Positions 50,448 through 58,098 of a DNA stretch of 64,000 nucleotides are shown piece after piece. The stretch spans positions 682,001 through 746,000 of the forward strand of contig NC_004463.1 of the NCBI RefSeq assembly GCF_000011365.1, in the 5' to 3' direction. Positions within the stretch are counted from its first letter, which is position 1; each line of letters starts with the position of its first letter. The position numbers and the translations under genes were made by a program. Source of the stretch: Bradyrhizobium diazoefficiens USDA 110. GTDB taxonomy: Bacteria; Pseudomonadota; Alphaproteobacteria; Rhizobiales; Xanthobacteraceae. The notes under the pieces were generated by a model. That model saw nothing but the letters and a program-made list of their open reading frames with translations. It was not told the DNA's origin and searched no databases.

Positions 50448-50548
50448 CCGTCATTCCGGGGCGCCCGAAGGGTGAACCCGGAATCTCGAGGTTCTCAGGC
50501 GCGCAGTTGCGCACCATAGTTCGATGCCTTGCATCGCCCCGGAACGAC
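50448..50548. repeat. Dispersed intergenic repeat, family B (copy 3)
   Basis: CCGTCATTCCGGGGCGCCCG ... GGAATCTCGAGGTTCTCAGG ... TGCGCAGTTGCGCACC pieces ... CATCGCCCCGGAACGAC. It carries both the CTCGAG palindrome region and the GCGCAGTTGCGC palindrome. Lies between convergent gpmA and the Ada-like gene. Confidence 0.88.
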
Positions 50549-50557
50549 ATCAGACAA

Positions 50558-51454
50558 TCACTGCATCCCCAGCTGCCCAGCTTCCCACCCGAGCATCGCC
50601 TGCTTGCGGGTGATGCCCCAGTGATAGCCGGTGAGCGTGCCGCTCTTGCCGAGTGCGCGGTGGCAGGGCACGACGAACGACACCGGGTTCTTGCCGACCG
50701 CAGCGCCGACGGCGCGTGAAGCCTTCGGGCTGTTGATGTTGCAGGCGATGTCGGAATAGGACACCGCGCGGCCCATCGGGATCTTCAAGAGCGTTTCCCA
50801 GACCCGCACCTCGAAATCGGTGCCGATCATCACCACGCGCAATGGCTGGTCCGGCCGCCACAGCTTCGTGTCGAAGATGCGCTGGGCGAGCGGCGCTGTG
50901 CCTTCGTGATCCTCGACGTAAGTTGCGTTCCGCCAGCGCCGCGTCATGTCGGCGAGCGCCGCCTTCTCTTCGCCGGGATCGGCGAAGGCGAGCCCCGACA
51001 ATCCGCGATCGGTCGCGATCACGATGGCCGTGCCGAAGGGCGAGGCATGGAAGCCGTAGCGCAGGGTGAGGCCCGCGCCGCCATTCTTCCATTCACCCGG
51101 CGACATCGCCTCGTGGGTGACGAAGAGATCGTGCAGCCGGCCCGGCCCCGACAGGCCGGAGTCGAGCGCGGCGTCGAGCACGCTCGCGGAATCCCGCAGC
51201 AGGCCCTTGGCGTGGTCGAGCGTCAGCGCCTGCATGAAAGCCTTCGGCGTGATCGAGGCCCAGCGGCGGAACAGATGGTGCAGCTCATCGGGCGTGACGC
51301 CGGCCGCATCCGCCATCGCCTCGATGGTCGGCTGCGCGCGCCAGTTCTCCGAGATGAAGGCGATCGCCCGGCGCACCGAGTCATAGTCGCGCAGCGCGGC
51401 GTTCTGGTGGCCCGGCTTGGTCAGGCGCTGGTCATGTATGGCGAGTGTCATCAT
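50558..51454 (-). CDS. Ada-like AraC-HTH / O6-methylguanine-DNA methyltransferase, without metal-binding domain
   Basis: 298 residues. Residues about 20-120 form an AraC-type HTH (AMADAAGVTPDELHHLFRRWASITPKAFMQAL); the rest is an Ogt/MGMT domain ending in FVVPCHRALGKSGTLTGYHWG, where the PCHR Cys accepts the alkyl group. Classic Ada begins with an extra zinc domain that senses methyl phosphotriesters; it is missing here, so activation by phosphotriester repair is not expected. The combination is widespread and often annotated Ada. Leftward; two tandem ATG codons at 51449-51454. Confidence 0.9.
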   Translation of the reverse strand: MMTLAIHDQRLTKPGHQNAALRDYDSVRRAIAFISENWRAQPTIEAMADAAGVTPDELHHLFRRWASITPKAFMQALTLDHAKGLLRDSASVLDAALDSGLSGPGRLHDLFVTHEAMSPGEWKNGGAGLTLRYGFHASPFGTAIVIATDRGLSGLAFADPGEEKAALADMTRRWRNATYVEDHEGTAPLAQRIFDTKLWRPDQPLRVVMIGTDFEVRVWETLLKIPMGRAVSYSDIACNINSPKASRAVGAAVGKNPVSFVVPCHRALGKSGTLTGYHWGITRKQAMLGWEAGQLGMQ

Positions 51455-51509
51455 GACCGGAAATGTAGGAGAGGGGAGGGTGCGAAACCACCCGATTTCC
51501 GACGTGAAC

Positions 51510-52043
51510 TCAGCGAATGGGGTTGAAGGTCGGTCCGCGCTTGGCGGCGTTCAGCGCCTCAACCAAGCCATTGTAAAAGCTTGTTTTTTCTTCAGGTCCC
51601 AAAAACCCGGCGAGCTGGAGCCGGCGGCCGCGCGAGATCAGGTAGAGGTGTTCGAGGCCAAAATCCTCGTCGATCTCCAGGTCGAGCCGGACCCAGAGCG
51701 GATTGAACGTCCATTCGGCGACCTGGCCGCGATGGCTGACGCGCCGCACCCGCAGTTCCGAGGGCGTGACCACGATCTCCTCGCTGGCCCGCGCGGCGCG
51801 GAAATTGACCTTGAAGGCCCACCAGATCACCAGCACGTCGAGGCCGAAGAAGCCGAGCACCGGCCACGCGCCCATCATCAGGAAGACGAGGCCGGTGACG
51901 AAGCTGACGGCGCTCAGGAACAGCATCACGGCGAGGAAGCCGGTGCGGTTCAGCGAGCGGTGCGGCGTCAGCAGCGCCGAGAAGATTTGAGCTTCGCTCT
52001 GATCTTCAGAGTCCCTGCGCTCAATTTCGTTGCCTGTGCTCAT
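51510..52043 (-). CDS. DUF2244 membrane protein
   Basis: 177 residues. DUF2244 layout: a soluble N-terminal tail, a hairpin of two membrane helices (about 33-78, GFLAVMLFLSAVSFVTGLVFLMMG and VLGFFGLDVLVIWWAFKVNF), then a conserved cytosolic domain (EEIVVTPSELRVRRVSHRGQVAEWTFNPLWVRLDLE, LYLISRGRRLQLAGFLGPEEKTSF). Function unknown. Its start codon lies only 22 bp from the divergent nth ATG, so their promoters must overlap the other gene or its 5' end. Confidence 0.88.
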   Translation of the reverse strand: MSTGNEIERRDSEDQSEAQIFSALLTPHRSLNRTGFLAVMLFLSAVSFVTGLVFLMMGAWPVLGFFGLDVLVIWWAFKVNFRAARASEEIVVTPSELRVRRVSHRGQVAEWTFNPLWVRLDLEIDEDFGLEHLYLISRGRRLQLAGFLGPEEKTSFYNGLVEALNAAKRGPTFNPIR

Positions 52044-52065
52044 CGTCCCTCAGTATATCCCGATC

Positions 52066-52818
52066 ATGGCGAAAATCACCCGCAAGCCGGTCCCGCGCAA
52101 AGCAGCTGTGCCTAAGAAAAAAGCAAAGGCGGCTGTGGCGAAGCCGAAGGCCCCCGCGAAGAAATCGCTCAAAGCGATGAAACCTTGGACGCCCGCCGAG
52201 ATCCGCGAGGTCTTCAGCCGTTTCCGCAAGGCCAACCCGGAGCCGAAGGGCGAGCTCGAGCACGTCAATCCGTTCACGCTGCTGGTCGCCGTGGTGCTGT
52301 CGGCGCAGGCCACCGACGCCGGCGTCAACAAGGCGACGCGCGCATTGTTCGAGGTCGCCGATACGCCGCAGAAGATGCTCGACCTCGGCGAGGAGTCCTT
52401 GCGCGAATACATCAAGACCATCGGCCTCTATCGCACCAAGGCGAAGAATGTCATTGCGCTGTCGGCCAAGGTGCTCAGCGAGTTCGGCGGCGAGGTGCCG
52501 CGCACGCGCGCCGAGATCGAGTCGTTGCCGGGCGCCGGGCGCAAGACCGCCAACGTCGTGCTCAACATGGCCTTTGGCGAACACACCATGGCGGTGGATA
52601 CGCATGTCTTCCGCGTCGGCAACCGCACCGGGCTCGCGCCCGGCAAGACGCCGCTGGAAGTCGAGCTCGGTCTCGAAAAGGTGATCCCGGCCGAATTCAT
52701 GCTGCATGCCCATCATTGGCTGATCCTGCACGGCCGCTATACTTGCCTCGCGCGCAAGCCGCGCTGCGAGGTATGCCTGATCAACGATCTCTGCCGATGG
52801 CCGGAGAAGACGGTGTGA
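52066..52818 (+). CDS. nth: Endonuclease III
   Basis: 250 residues from ATG 52066. Nth is a bifunctional base-excision glycosylase/AP lyase for oxidised pyrimidines. The helix-hairpin-helix LPGAGRKTANVVLN carries the catalytic Lys, AVDTHVFRVGNRTGL the catalytic Asp, and CLARKPRCEVCLINDLC gives the C-x6-C-x2-C-x5-C iron-sulfur loop. The first 40 residues are a Lys/Ala/Pro-rich basic tail, longer than in E. coli. A TTG at 52030 inside the DUF2244 gene is a possible longer start. Confidence 0.96.
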   Translation: MAKITRKPVPRKAAVPKKKAKAAVAKPKAPAKKSLKAMKPWTPAEIREVFSRFRKANPEPKGELEHVNPFTLLVAVVLSAQATDAGVNKATRALFEVADTPQKMLDLGEESLREYIKTIGLYRTKAKNVIALSAKVLSEFGGEVPRTRAEIESLPGAGRKTANVVLNMAFGEHTMAVDTHVFRVGNRTGLAPGKTPLEVELGLEKVIPAEFMLHAHHWLILHGRYTCLARKPRCEVCLINDLCRWPEKTV

Positions 52819-52835
52819 GGCATTAGCTATCGTCT

Positions 52836-52917
52836 GTCATTCCGGGGCGATGCGCAGCATCGAACCCGGAATCTCGAGATTCCGGGTCTGGTCCTTCGGA
52901 CCATCCCGGAATGACAG
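52836..52917. repeat. Dispersed intergenic repeat, family B (copy 4)
   Basis: GTCATTCCGGGGCGATGCGC ... GGAATCTCGAGATTCCGGGT ... TCCTTCGGACCATCCCGGAATGAC. Outer and inner dyads as in other family B copies. It follows nth and precedes the efflux pair; read in frame it encodes a false N-terminal extension for the next gene. Confidence 0.9.
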
Positions 52918-52960
52918 TGGTGAGATTCGCATTCGGGCAAAGTGGCTTTGGGGGCATACC

Positions 52961-54097
52961 GTGAGTCAGCAGGAACAAGCCTCGTCGCCACCACCTGCCG
53001 CCACACCCGCCCCGCCGCCCAAGCCTACACAGCGGCCAGCGAGCTCGCTGTGGAGCCGGTTCGCGATCCCGCTGTTTGCCGTGATCGTCGCGCTCGCTTT
53101 CGTCGCGCTGGCGACGCTGCGCTTCGACGAATGGGTCGGCAACGCGGTGATCCAGACCACCAATGACGCCTATGTGCGCTCCGAGCTGACGCGGCTGGCG
53201 AGCCGTGTCTCCGGCGAGGTGCTGACCGTAGGGGTGACCGACTTCCAGCGCGTCAAGGCCGGCGACCTCCTGATTCAGATCGATCCGGCGGACTATGAGG
53301 CGCAGGTCGCGCAGTCCGAAGCCGCGGTCGCCGCCGCGCAAGCCACGCTCGACAATCTGGCCAACCAGGTCGAGCTGCAATATGCGACGATCGCGCAGGC
53401 GCAAGCCGCGCGGCTGTCGGCCGAAGCCATTGAGGTCGAGGCGCGGCAGGAGCAGGAGCGTCAGCAATCACTGTCGCAGACCGAGTCCGGCACGCGGCAG
53501 CGGTTCGAGCAGGCGGTCGCCGCCTACGCCAAGGCGCAGGCCGACGTGCGCGCCAGCCGCGCCGTGATCGCCGCCCAGCAGCATCAGCTCGAAGTCCTGC
53601 AAGGCACCAGGAAACAGCGCGCCGCCGATCTCGACGCCACCAAGGCGTCGCTGGCGAGTGCGAGGCTGAAGCTCGGCTACACGACGATATCGGCGCCGTT
53701 CGACGGCGTCGTCGGCGAGCGCCAGGTGCAGCCCGGCGACTACGTCAATATCGGCACCAACCTCATCAACGTGGTGCCGCTGCCGAAGGTCTATGTGATC
53801 GCGAACTACAAGGAGACCCAGCTCACGCACGTCGCACCGGGCCAGCCGGTCGAGATCACCGTCGACAGTTTTCCGCGCGAGAAGCTGCGCGGCCGGGTCG
53901 AGCGGATCGCGCCGGCGACCGGCGCGCAGGTCGCGCTGCTGCCGCCTGATAACGCCACCGGCAATTTCACGAAAGTGGTGCAGCGCATTCCCGTGCGGAT
54001 TCAACTCGACGACAACCAGCAGCTAACGGCACGGCTCGTGCCCGGCATGTCGGTCGTCACCAGCATCAACACCGCGGGCGCGAATGGCGGGAAATGA
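52961..54097 (+). CDS. emrA: HlyD/EmrA-family membrane fusion protein
   Basis: 378 residues from GTG 52961. Periplasmic adaptor: Pro-rich cytosolic start, one membrane helix (about 32-54, IPLFAVIVALAFVALATL), a biotinyl-lipoyl-like half (SRVSGEVLTVGVTDFQRVKAGDLLIQID), an alpha-helical hairpin rich in Ala/Gln (about 110-240), the second lipoyl half (LGYTTISAPFDGVVGERQVQPGDYV) and the beta-barrel. It overlaps the MFS gene by 14 bp. The gene name is by architecture; the substrate is unknown. The frame continues upstream through a repeat, which is rejected. Confidence 0.88.
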   Translation: MSQQEQASSPPPAATPAPPPKPTQRPASSLWSRFAIPLFAVIVALAFVALATLRFDEWVGNAVIQTTNDAYVRSELTRLASRVSGEVLTVGVTDFQRVKAGDLLIQIDPADYEAQVAQSEAAVAAAQATLDNLANQVELQYATIAQAQAARLSAEAIEVEARQEQERQQSLSQTESGTRQRFEQAVAAYAKAQADVRASRAVIAAQQHQLEVLQGTRKQRAADLDATKASLASARLKLGYTTISAPFDGVVGERQVQPGDYVNIGTNLINVVPLPKVYVIANYKETQLTHVAPGQPVEITVDSFPREKLRGRVERIAPATGAQVALLPPDNATGNFTKVVQRIPVRIQLDDNQQLTARLVPGMSVVTSINTAGANGGK

Positions 54098-55712
54098 CGA
54101 TTCCGATCGCGGACCGCTCTCGCGCGGCGGCGTCGCGCCACAGCCCATGTTCGCCGTGGCGGCGGTGCTGCTCGGCTCGTTCCTCGCCAATTTCGACAGC
54201 CGTCTCACCACGGTCGGACTGCCCGACCTGCGCGGCGCGTTTTCGCTCAGCTTCGACGAAGGCGCCTGGCTCTCCACCGCCGGCATCGGCTCGCAGATCT
54301 TCATCGCGCCCGCGGTGGCGTGGCTCGCGACGGCGTTCGGGCTCAGGCGCGTGCTCGGGATCCCCAGCCTGGTCTACGCCGCGGTCTCGCTGATCATTCC
54401 CTTCGTGCACGATTATCCGACGCTGATTGCGCTCAGTGTCGTGCATGGTCTGCTGCTCGGTACCTTCGTACCGGCGACGCTGATGATCGTGTTCCGCAAC
54501 CTGCCGATCCGCTGGTGGCTGCCGGCGATCTCGATCTACTCGATCCGCGTCGGCTTTGCGTTGGACACGTCGAGCTCGCTGGTCGGCTTCTACGTCGACC
54601 ATCTCGGCTGGCAATGGTTGTACTGGCAGGGTGTCGTGATCGCGCCGCTGATGGGCCTGATGGTCTATCTGGGCACACCGAGCGAGCCGGTGAACCGCGC
54701 GCTGCTGCGCGACGCCGATTGGGGCGGCATGCTGCTGCTCGGCGCCTCGGTCTCGATGATCTATGCCGGGCTCGACCAGGGCAACCGGCTGGACTGGCTG
54801 GGCTCCGGCACGGTGATGGCGCTGCTCGCCGCCGGCGCGGTGCTGTTCGCAGGCTTCCTCGTCAACGAGTCGCTGGTGCGCCAACCCTGGGCGCATGTGA
54901 ACGTGCTGTTCTCGCGCAATATCGGGCTGTCGCTGGTGGTGATCCTGCTCTACACGCTGACTTCCCTTTCCAATTCATCGCTGGTGCCGAACTTCCTCGG
55001 TAATGTTGGCCTGCTCCGGCCGGAGCAGAGCGGTCTGCTGCTGTTGACCTACGGCGCGCTGCCGATGTTCGTGCTGGTGCCGATTTCGATCTGGCTGCTG
55101 CGTCATTTCGATGCGCGCGTGGTGACGGTGCTGGGCTTTGCCTGCTTTGCCGCCGCCAACCTCTGGGGCACCCAGCTCACCCATGACTGGGCGCGCGAAG
55201 ATTTCATCGGCATCGTGCTGCTGCAATCGGTCGGACAGTCGACGACGCTGTTGCCGATCATCATCATGGCGCTGTCGAACTCCGATCCGAGCCGCGCCAC
55301 GTCGTTCGCCGCCTATATCCAGATCATGCGGCTCGGCGGCGCCGAGATCGGCGTGGCGCTGATGGGGACCTGGCTGCGCGTCCGCGAGCAGGTCCATTCC
55401 TTCTATCTCGGTCAGAACCTCGGCGTCGGCGACGTCGATGTGGTGCGGACGCTGAAACAGCTCGCCGACCATTTCGCCGCCCATGGCGCCGGCCTGGCCC
55501 AGGCGCGCGCGGTGGGGACGCTCGCAAGTTTCGTCCAGCGCGAGGCCAATGTGCTCGCCTATATCGACGGCTTCTGGCTCTGCTTCTGGCTGGCGATGGC
55601 TGCGCTCGGCGTCGTCGCGCTGATCACCCGCGCCCCGCCGGGCCCGTTCACGCCGGCGCCGTTCGGCTTCGCCAAGATGCTGCTGCGCAAATGCGGGGCG
55701 CAGGTGACTTAA
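54084..55712 (+). CDS. emrB: EmrB/QacA-type (DHA2) MFS drug efflux transporter
   Basis: 542 residues with about 14 membrane helices, the DHA2 size. The N-terminal helices include FLANFDSRLTTVGLPDL (motif D1-like, close to the usual L-D-x-T-I-V-N-V-A-L-P), with AGIGSQIFIAPAVAWLATAFGLRRVL (motif A). It pairs with the fusion protein to pump compounds across both membranes with an outer-membrane channel; no TolC-like gene is present here. Overlap of 14 bp with emrA implies translational coupling. No TetR or MarR repressor gene is next to it. Confidence 0.9.
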   Translation: MAGNDDSDRGPLSRGGVAPQPMFAVAAVLLGSFLANFDSRLTTVGLPDLRGAFSLSFDEGAWLSTAGIGSQIFIAPAVAWLATAFGLRRVLGIPSLVYAAVSLIIPFVHDYPTLIALSVVHGLLLGTFVPATLMIVFRNLPIRWWLPAISIYSIRVGFALDTSSSLVGFYVDHLGWQWLYWQGVVIAPLMGLMVYLGTPSEPVNRALLRDADWGGMLLLGASVSMIYAGLDQGNRLDWLGSGTVMALLAAGAVLFAGFLVNESLVRQPWAHVNVLFSRNIGLSLVVILLYTLTSLSNSSLVPNFLGNVGLLRPEQSGLLLLTYGALPMFVLVPISIWLLRHFDARVVTVLGFACFAAANLWGTQLTHDWAREDFIGIVLLQSVGQSTTLLPIIIMALSNSDPSRATSFAAYIQIMRLGGAEIGVALMGTWLRVREQVHSFYLGQNLGVGDVDVVRTLKQLADHFAAHGAGLAQARAVGTLASFVQREANVLAYIDGFWLCFWLAMAALGVVALITRAPPGPFTPAPFGFAKMLLRKCGAQVT

Positions 55713-55720
55713 GTCCAGCG

Positions 55721-56461
55721 TCACCGCATCTGCCGCGCCGGCTCGATCAGCTCCGGCCGCGGGCCGGAGAGCCGCTTGTGCATGTGGACCATGAAGGCCA
55801 TGCCGAAGATCGGCGTCGCCAGGTTGACGATCGGAATCGAGACGAAGGCCGCGATGATCAGGCCAGCGGCGAAGACGGTCGCGGCATTGTCGCGCCGCAT
55901 CGCCTTGGCTTCCTTCGGCGAGCGGAAGCGCATCGCAGCGAGCTCGAAATATTCGCGTCCCAGCAGCCAGGCGGTGGCGAGGAAGAAGATCAGGAAACCG
56001 GCGCCGGCCAGCAGCACGAAGGGCAGCGCGATCAGATAGACCAGGATGGTCAGCAAGGCGGTCTTGACGCCCTCGTAGATCGCCTGGCTGAAGGGCAGCG
56101 CCACGCCCGGCCGTTCGGCGGGATAGTGTTCGCGCTCGACATGGTCGGCGACATCGTCGACGAACAGGCTCGCCACCAGCGAGGTGATCGCCGGCATCAG
56201 AAACACGGCCCCGAACACGACGCCAAGTCCCGCCGCGATCGAGACGATCCAGGCCAGGACCTCGAGCGAGGTGTGCCAGCCGGGACCGAGCAGGCCCTCG
56301 AGCCACACCTCGCCATAGGTCGCAAACCAGCTGAGCAGCCGCTGCAATCCGATCGCCAGCACGGTGATCAGCACGAGCGCAAGCCCGATCGATCGCCACA
56401 GGATCGATCGCATCGGCGGCGAGATCATTTGCGACAGCGCCTTCACGGCGGCATCCAGCAT
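55721..56461 (-). CDS. EI24 domain (CysZ-like) membrane protein
   Basis: 246 residues from ATG 56459-56461, preceded by GAGAGGA. The EI24/CysZ family has long paired helices; seen are LALVLITVLAIGLQRLL, SIAAGLGVVFGAVFLMPAITSLVASLFVDDVADHVE, TALLTILVYLIALPFVLLAG and LIIAAFVSIPIVNLATPIFGMAFMVHM. In gammaproteobacteria CysZ takes up sulfate; the alphaproteobacterial branch is uncharacterised and no cysteine genes are near. Convergent with emrB. Confidence 0.85.
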   Translation of the reverse strand: MLDAAVKALSQMISPPMRSILWRSIGLALVLITVLAIGLQRLLSWFATYGEVWLEGLLGPGWHTSLEVLAWIVSIAAGLGVVFGAVFLMPAITSLVASLFVDDVADHVEREHYPAERPGVALPFSQAIYEGVKTALLTILVYLIALPFVLLAGAGFLIFFLATAWLLGREYFELAAMRFRSPKEAKAMRRDNAATVFAAGLIIAAFVSIPIVNLATPIFGMAFMVHMHKRLSGPRPELIEPARQMR

Positions 56462-56548
56462 GGGAGTTCCTCTCACGAAAACCACCCGCGAGAGGTAGAC
56501 ACCCCGGGCCGCTTCGGCAAGGGACGCTGACCCGCCAGCCCCTGCGGC

Positions 56549-57721
56549 TTACCGCTCCGCGGCGATACTGGCCCAGCAGGTGATGGCGCTACAGACCGTG
56601 CTCCAGCGGCCGAACCCCTTGTAGATCTGGGCGGCGACCTGCTCCTGCTGCTTCAGCGTGCCCTCGGCCTTGATCTGCGGGTCGGAGACGTTGCGGATCG
56701 CGAGCCAGCGCGGCGCCTTCTCGCCCATCTCCTGGGCCACGAGGCCAAGGATGGCGTCGCCCATCTCGGAGACGTCGCCGAGTCCCTGGAGATGGAAATG
56801 ATTGTCCGAGGTGTCGAAGCCGAAGAAGTCGGTGGTGACCACGGAGGAGGACAGCCCGCTCGGCTTCACGACGAAGATCTTCGGCGCCCTGGTATTGTCC
56901 TTCGGCAATTGCCCGGCATTGGCCTTGAACAGCGTCTTGGCCTGCGCGAATTTTTTCGACACGGCGGGCCTGCTCGAAAAGTGTTCCTGCGCGAAGGGCT
57001 GCTTCTTGAATTTCGACAGGCAGTCGAAGCGCACGATCGGGCTGACGACGACGTCGCCGACCTCGAATGCCTTGCCGATACCGCCGGCGGTGCCCGTGGT
57101 GATGACCAGCGTCGGCTGCACCTCGGTGATGATCTGGCGCCAGACGTCGATGTTCGGCAATCGCGGACCGTCCTGCGACATGTGCGAGTCGGATTTGAAG
57201 ATCACGCATTTCTTCTTGCCGATCGTTGTGGTCCAGTAGGTACCGAGACGCTTCAGTTCCTTGGCCGGGCAGCCGTTGCGCATCTTCTTGGAGATGGCGG
57301 CGTAGTTATGCGTATAGGGCACGTAATCGTTGCGTGAATCCTTGCCCGGCGTCAGCACGCGGCTGAGCGCGTGGCCCTCGTCGACGGTCCAGGTCACGAC
57401 CAGCACGTCGGCGCGCGGCAGCGGTCCCTTGCCATTGCCTTTCGGCTTCGGCCCGGTCTGCGGCGCGAGTCCCTTTGGCCAGGGAATGTCGGTGAAGCGC
57501 GACAGCCCGGTCGAGGTCGAGAAGGCCATGAACGCGCGGCCCTCGGCCGATTCGGAATCGAAATCGATGATCTCGCGCCGAAAGTCTTCCGCGGTGACCT
57601 TTGCGGTCTTCTTCGCCGCGGCATCCTTCACGCGTTTCACCACGAAGGTCTCGGGCGGGGGCGGTGTCGTGATCGGATCGAAACCAAGATTTCTCTCAAC
57701 CCATTTGCGGTCGGCTAACAT
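56549..57721 (-). CDS. Nucleoside-phosphorylase-fold protein of unknown role
   Basis: 390 residues from ATG 57719-57721, where GGAG lies about 9 nt upstream; an ATG at 57763 lacks such a site. Residues about 105-390 look like a nucleoside phosphorylase / MTA-SAH nucleosidase fold: ADVLVVTWTVDEGHALSRVL starts the first strand, LVITTGTAGGIGKAFEVGDVVVSP is the phosphate/base-binding block, LGDVSEMGDAILGLVAQEMG and WLAIRNVSDPQIKAEG hold the substrate Glu/Met-like motif and the catalytic Asp. The first 100 residues are extra and unassigned. It is divergent from the S53 peptidase. The substrate is unknown, and it is not a standard housekeeping Pfs. Confidence 0.72.
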   Translation of the reverse strand: MLADRKWVERNLGFDPITTPPPPETFVVKRVKDAAAKKTAKVTAEDFRREIIDFDSESAEGRAFMAFSTSTGLSRFTDIPWPKGLAPQTGPKPKGNGKGPLPRADVLVVTWTVDEGHALSRVLTPGKDSRNDYVPYTHNYAAISKKMRNGCPAKELKRLGTYWTTTIGKKKCVIFKSDSHMSQDGPRLPNIDVWRQIITEVQPTLVITTGTAGGIGKAFEVGDVVVSPIVRFDCLSKFKKQPFAQEHFSSRPAVSKKFAQAKTLFKANAGQLPKDNTRAPKIFVVKPSGLSSSVVTTDFFGFDTSDNHFHLQGLGDVSEMGDAILGLVAQEMGEKAPRWLAIRNVSDPQIKAEGTLKQQEQVAAQIYKGFGRWSTVCSAITCWASIAAER

Positions 57722-57992
57722 CGCATCGTCTCCGTCAATTTGATTTTGACAAATGTCTTCCATCGGTCGGCCAGTCGGGCCGACGGGTGCAATCCTAGAT
57801 CGAATTCATTGGCGTCGAATGGGTCGGAGCTATTGACCGAATCGAGGCCGGTTCGGGTCGCAGACAATTTCTCCTGTCAAACAACAGTTATTCTGAAAAA
57901 AATTTGCGCAATGTCTGAACCAAGTGGCGACTGAGATTACACCTATAGTTGAGGTGCGACAATCTGCCTTCCAATCACAAACGGAGGAAGTC
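57722..57992. promoter_or_regulatory. Divergent promoter region between phosphorylase-fold gene and S53 gene
   Basis: A 271-bp gap with local AT-rich stretches (for example CAACAGTTATTCTGAAAAAA at 57881-57900) that contrast with the neighbours. The S53 ribosome site ACGGAGGAAG (57981-57990) is strong. Boxes are not assigned. The paired layout suggests shared control of the two genes. Confidence 0.4.
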
Positions 57993-58085
57993 ATGGCAAG
58001 CTCGACTAAGCGAGTTGCGCTGGTGAACAGCGCGAGGAAATTGCCGAAGGGGGCCAAGCTCGTCGGCGCGGCCGATCCCGGCCGA
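57993..58085 (+). pseudogene. Remnant of S53 peptidase N-terminus, out of frame with the catalytic part
   Basis: ATG 57993 behind GGAGG encodes MASSTKRVALVNSARKLPKG and then KLVGAADP, the usual opening of a sedolisin propeptide. After GAADP (58079) the sense switches to another frame: the next in-frame codons (GRARRYRG) are nonsense, while the +1 frame resumes family sequence (AELEGIVVGVHGLDNRP). By family length about 130-150 propeptide residues between these points are missing. Deletion plus frameshift is inferred. Confidence 0.7.
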
Positions 58086-58098
58086 GCTCGAAGGTATC

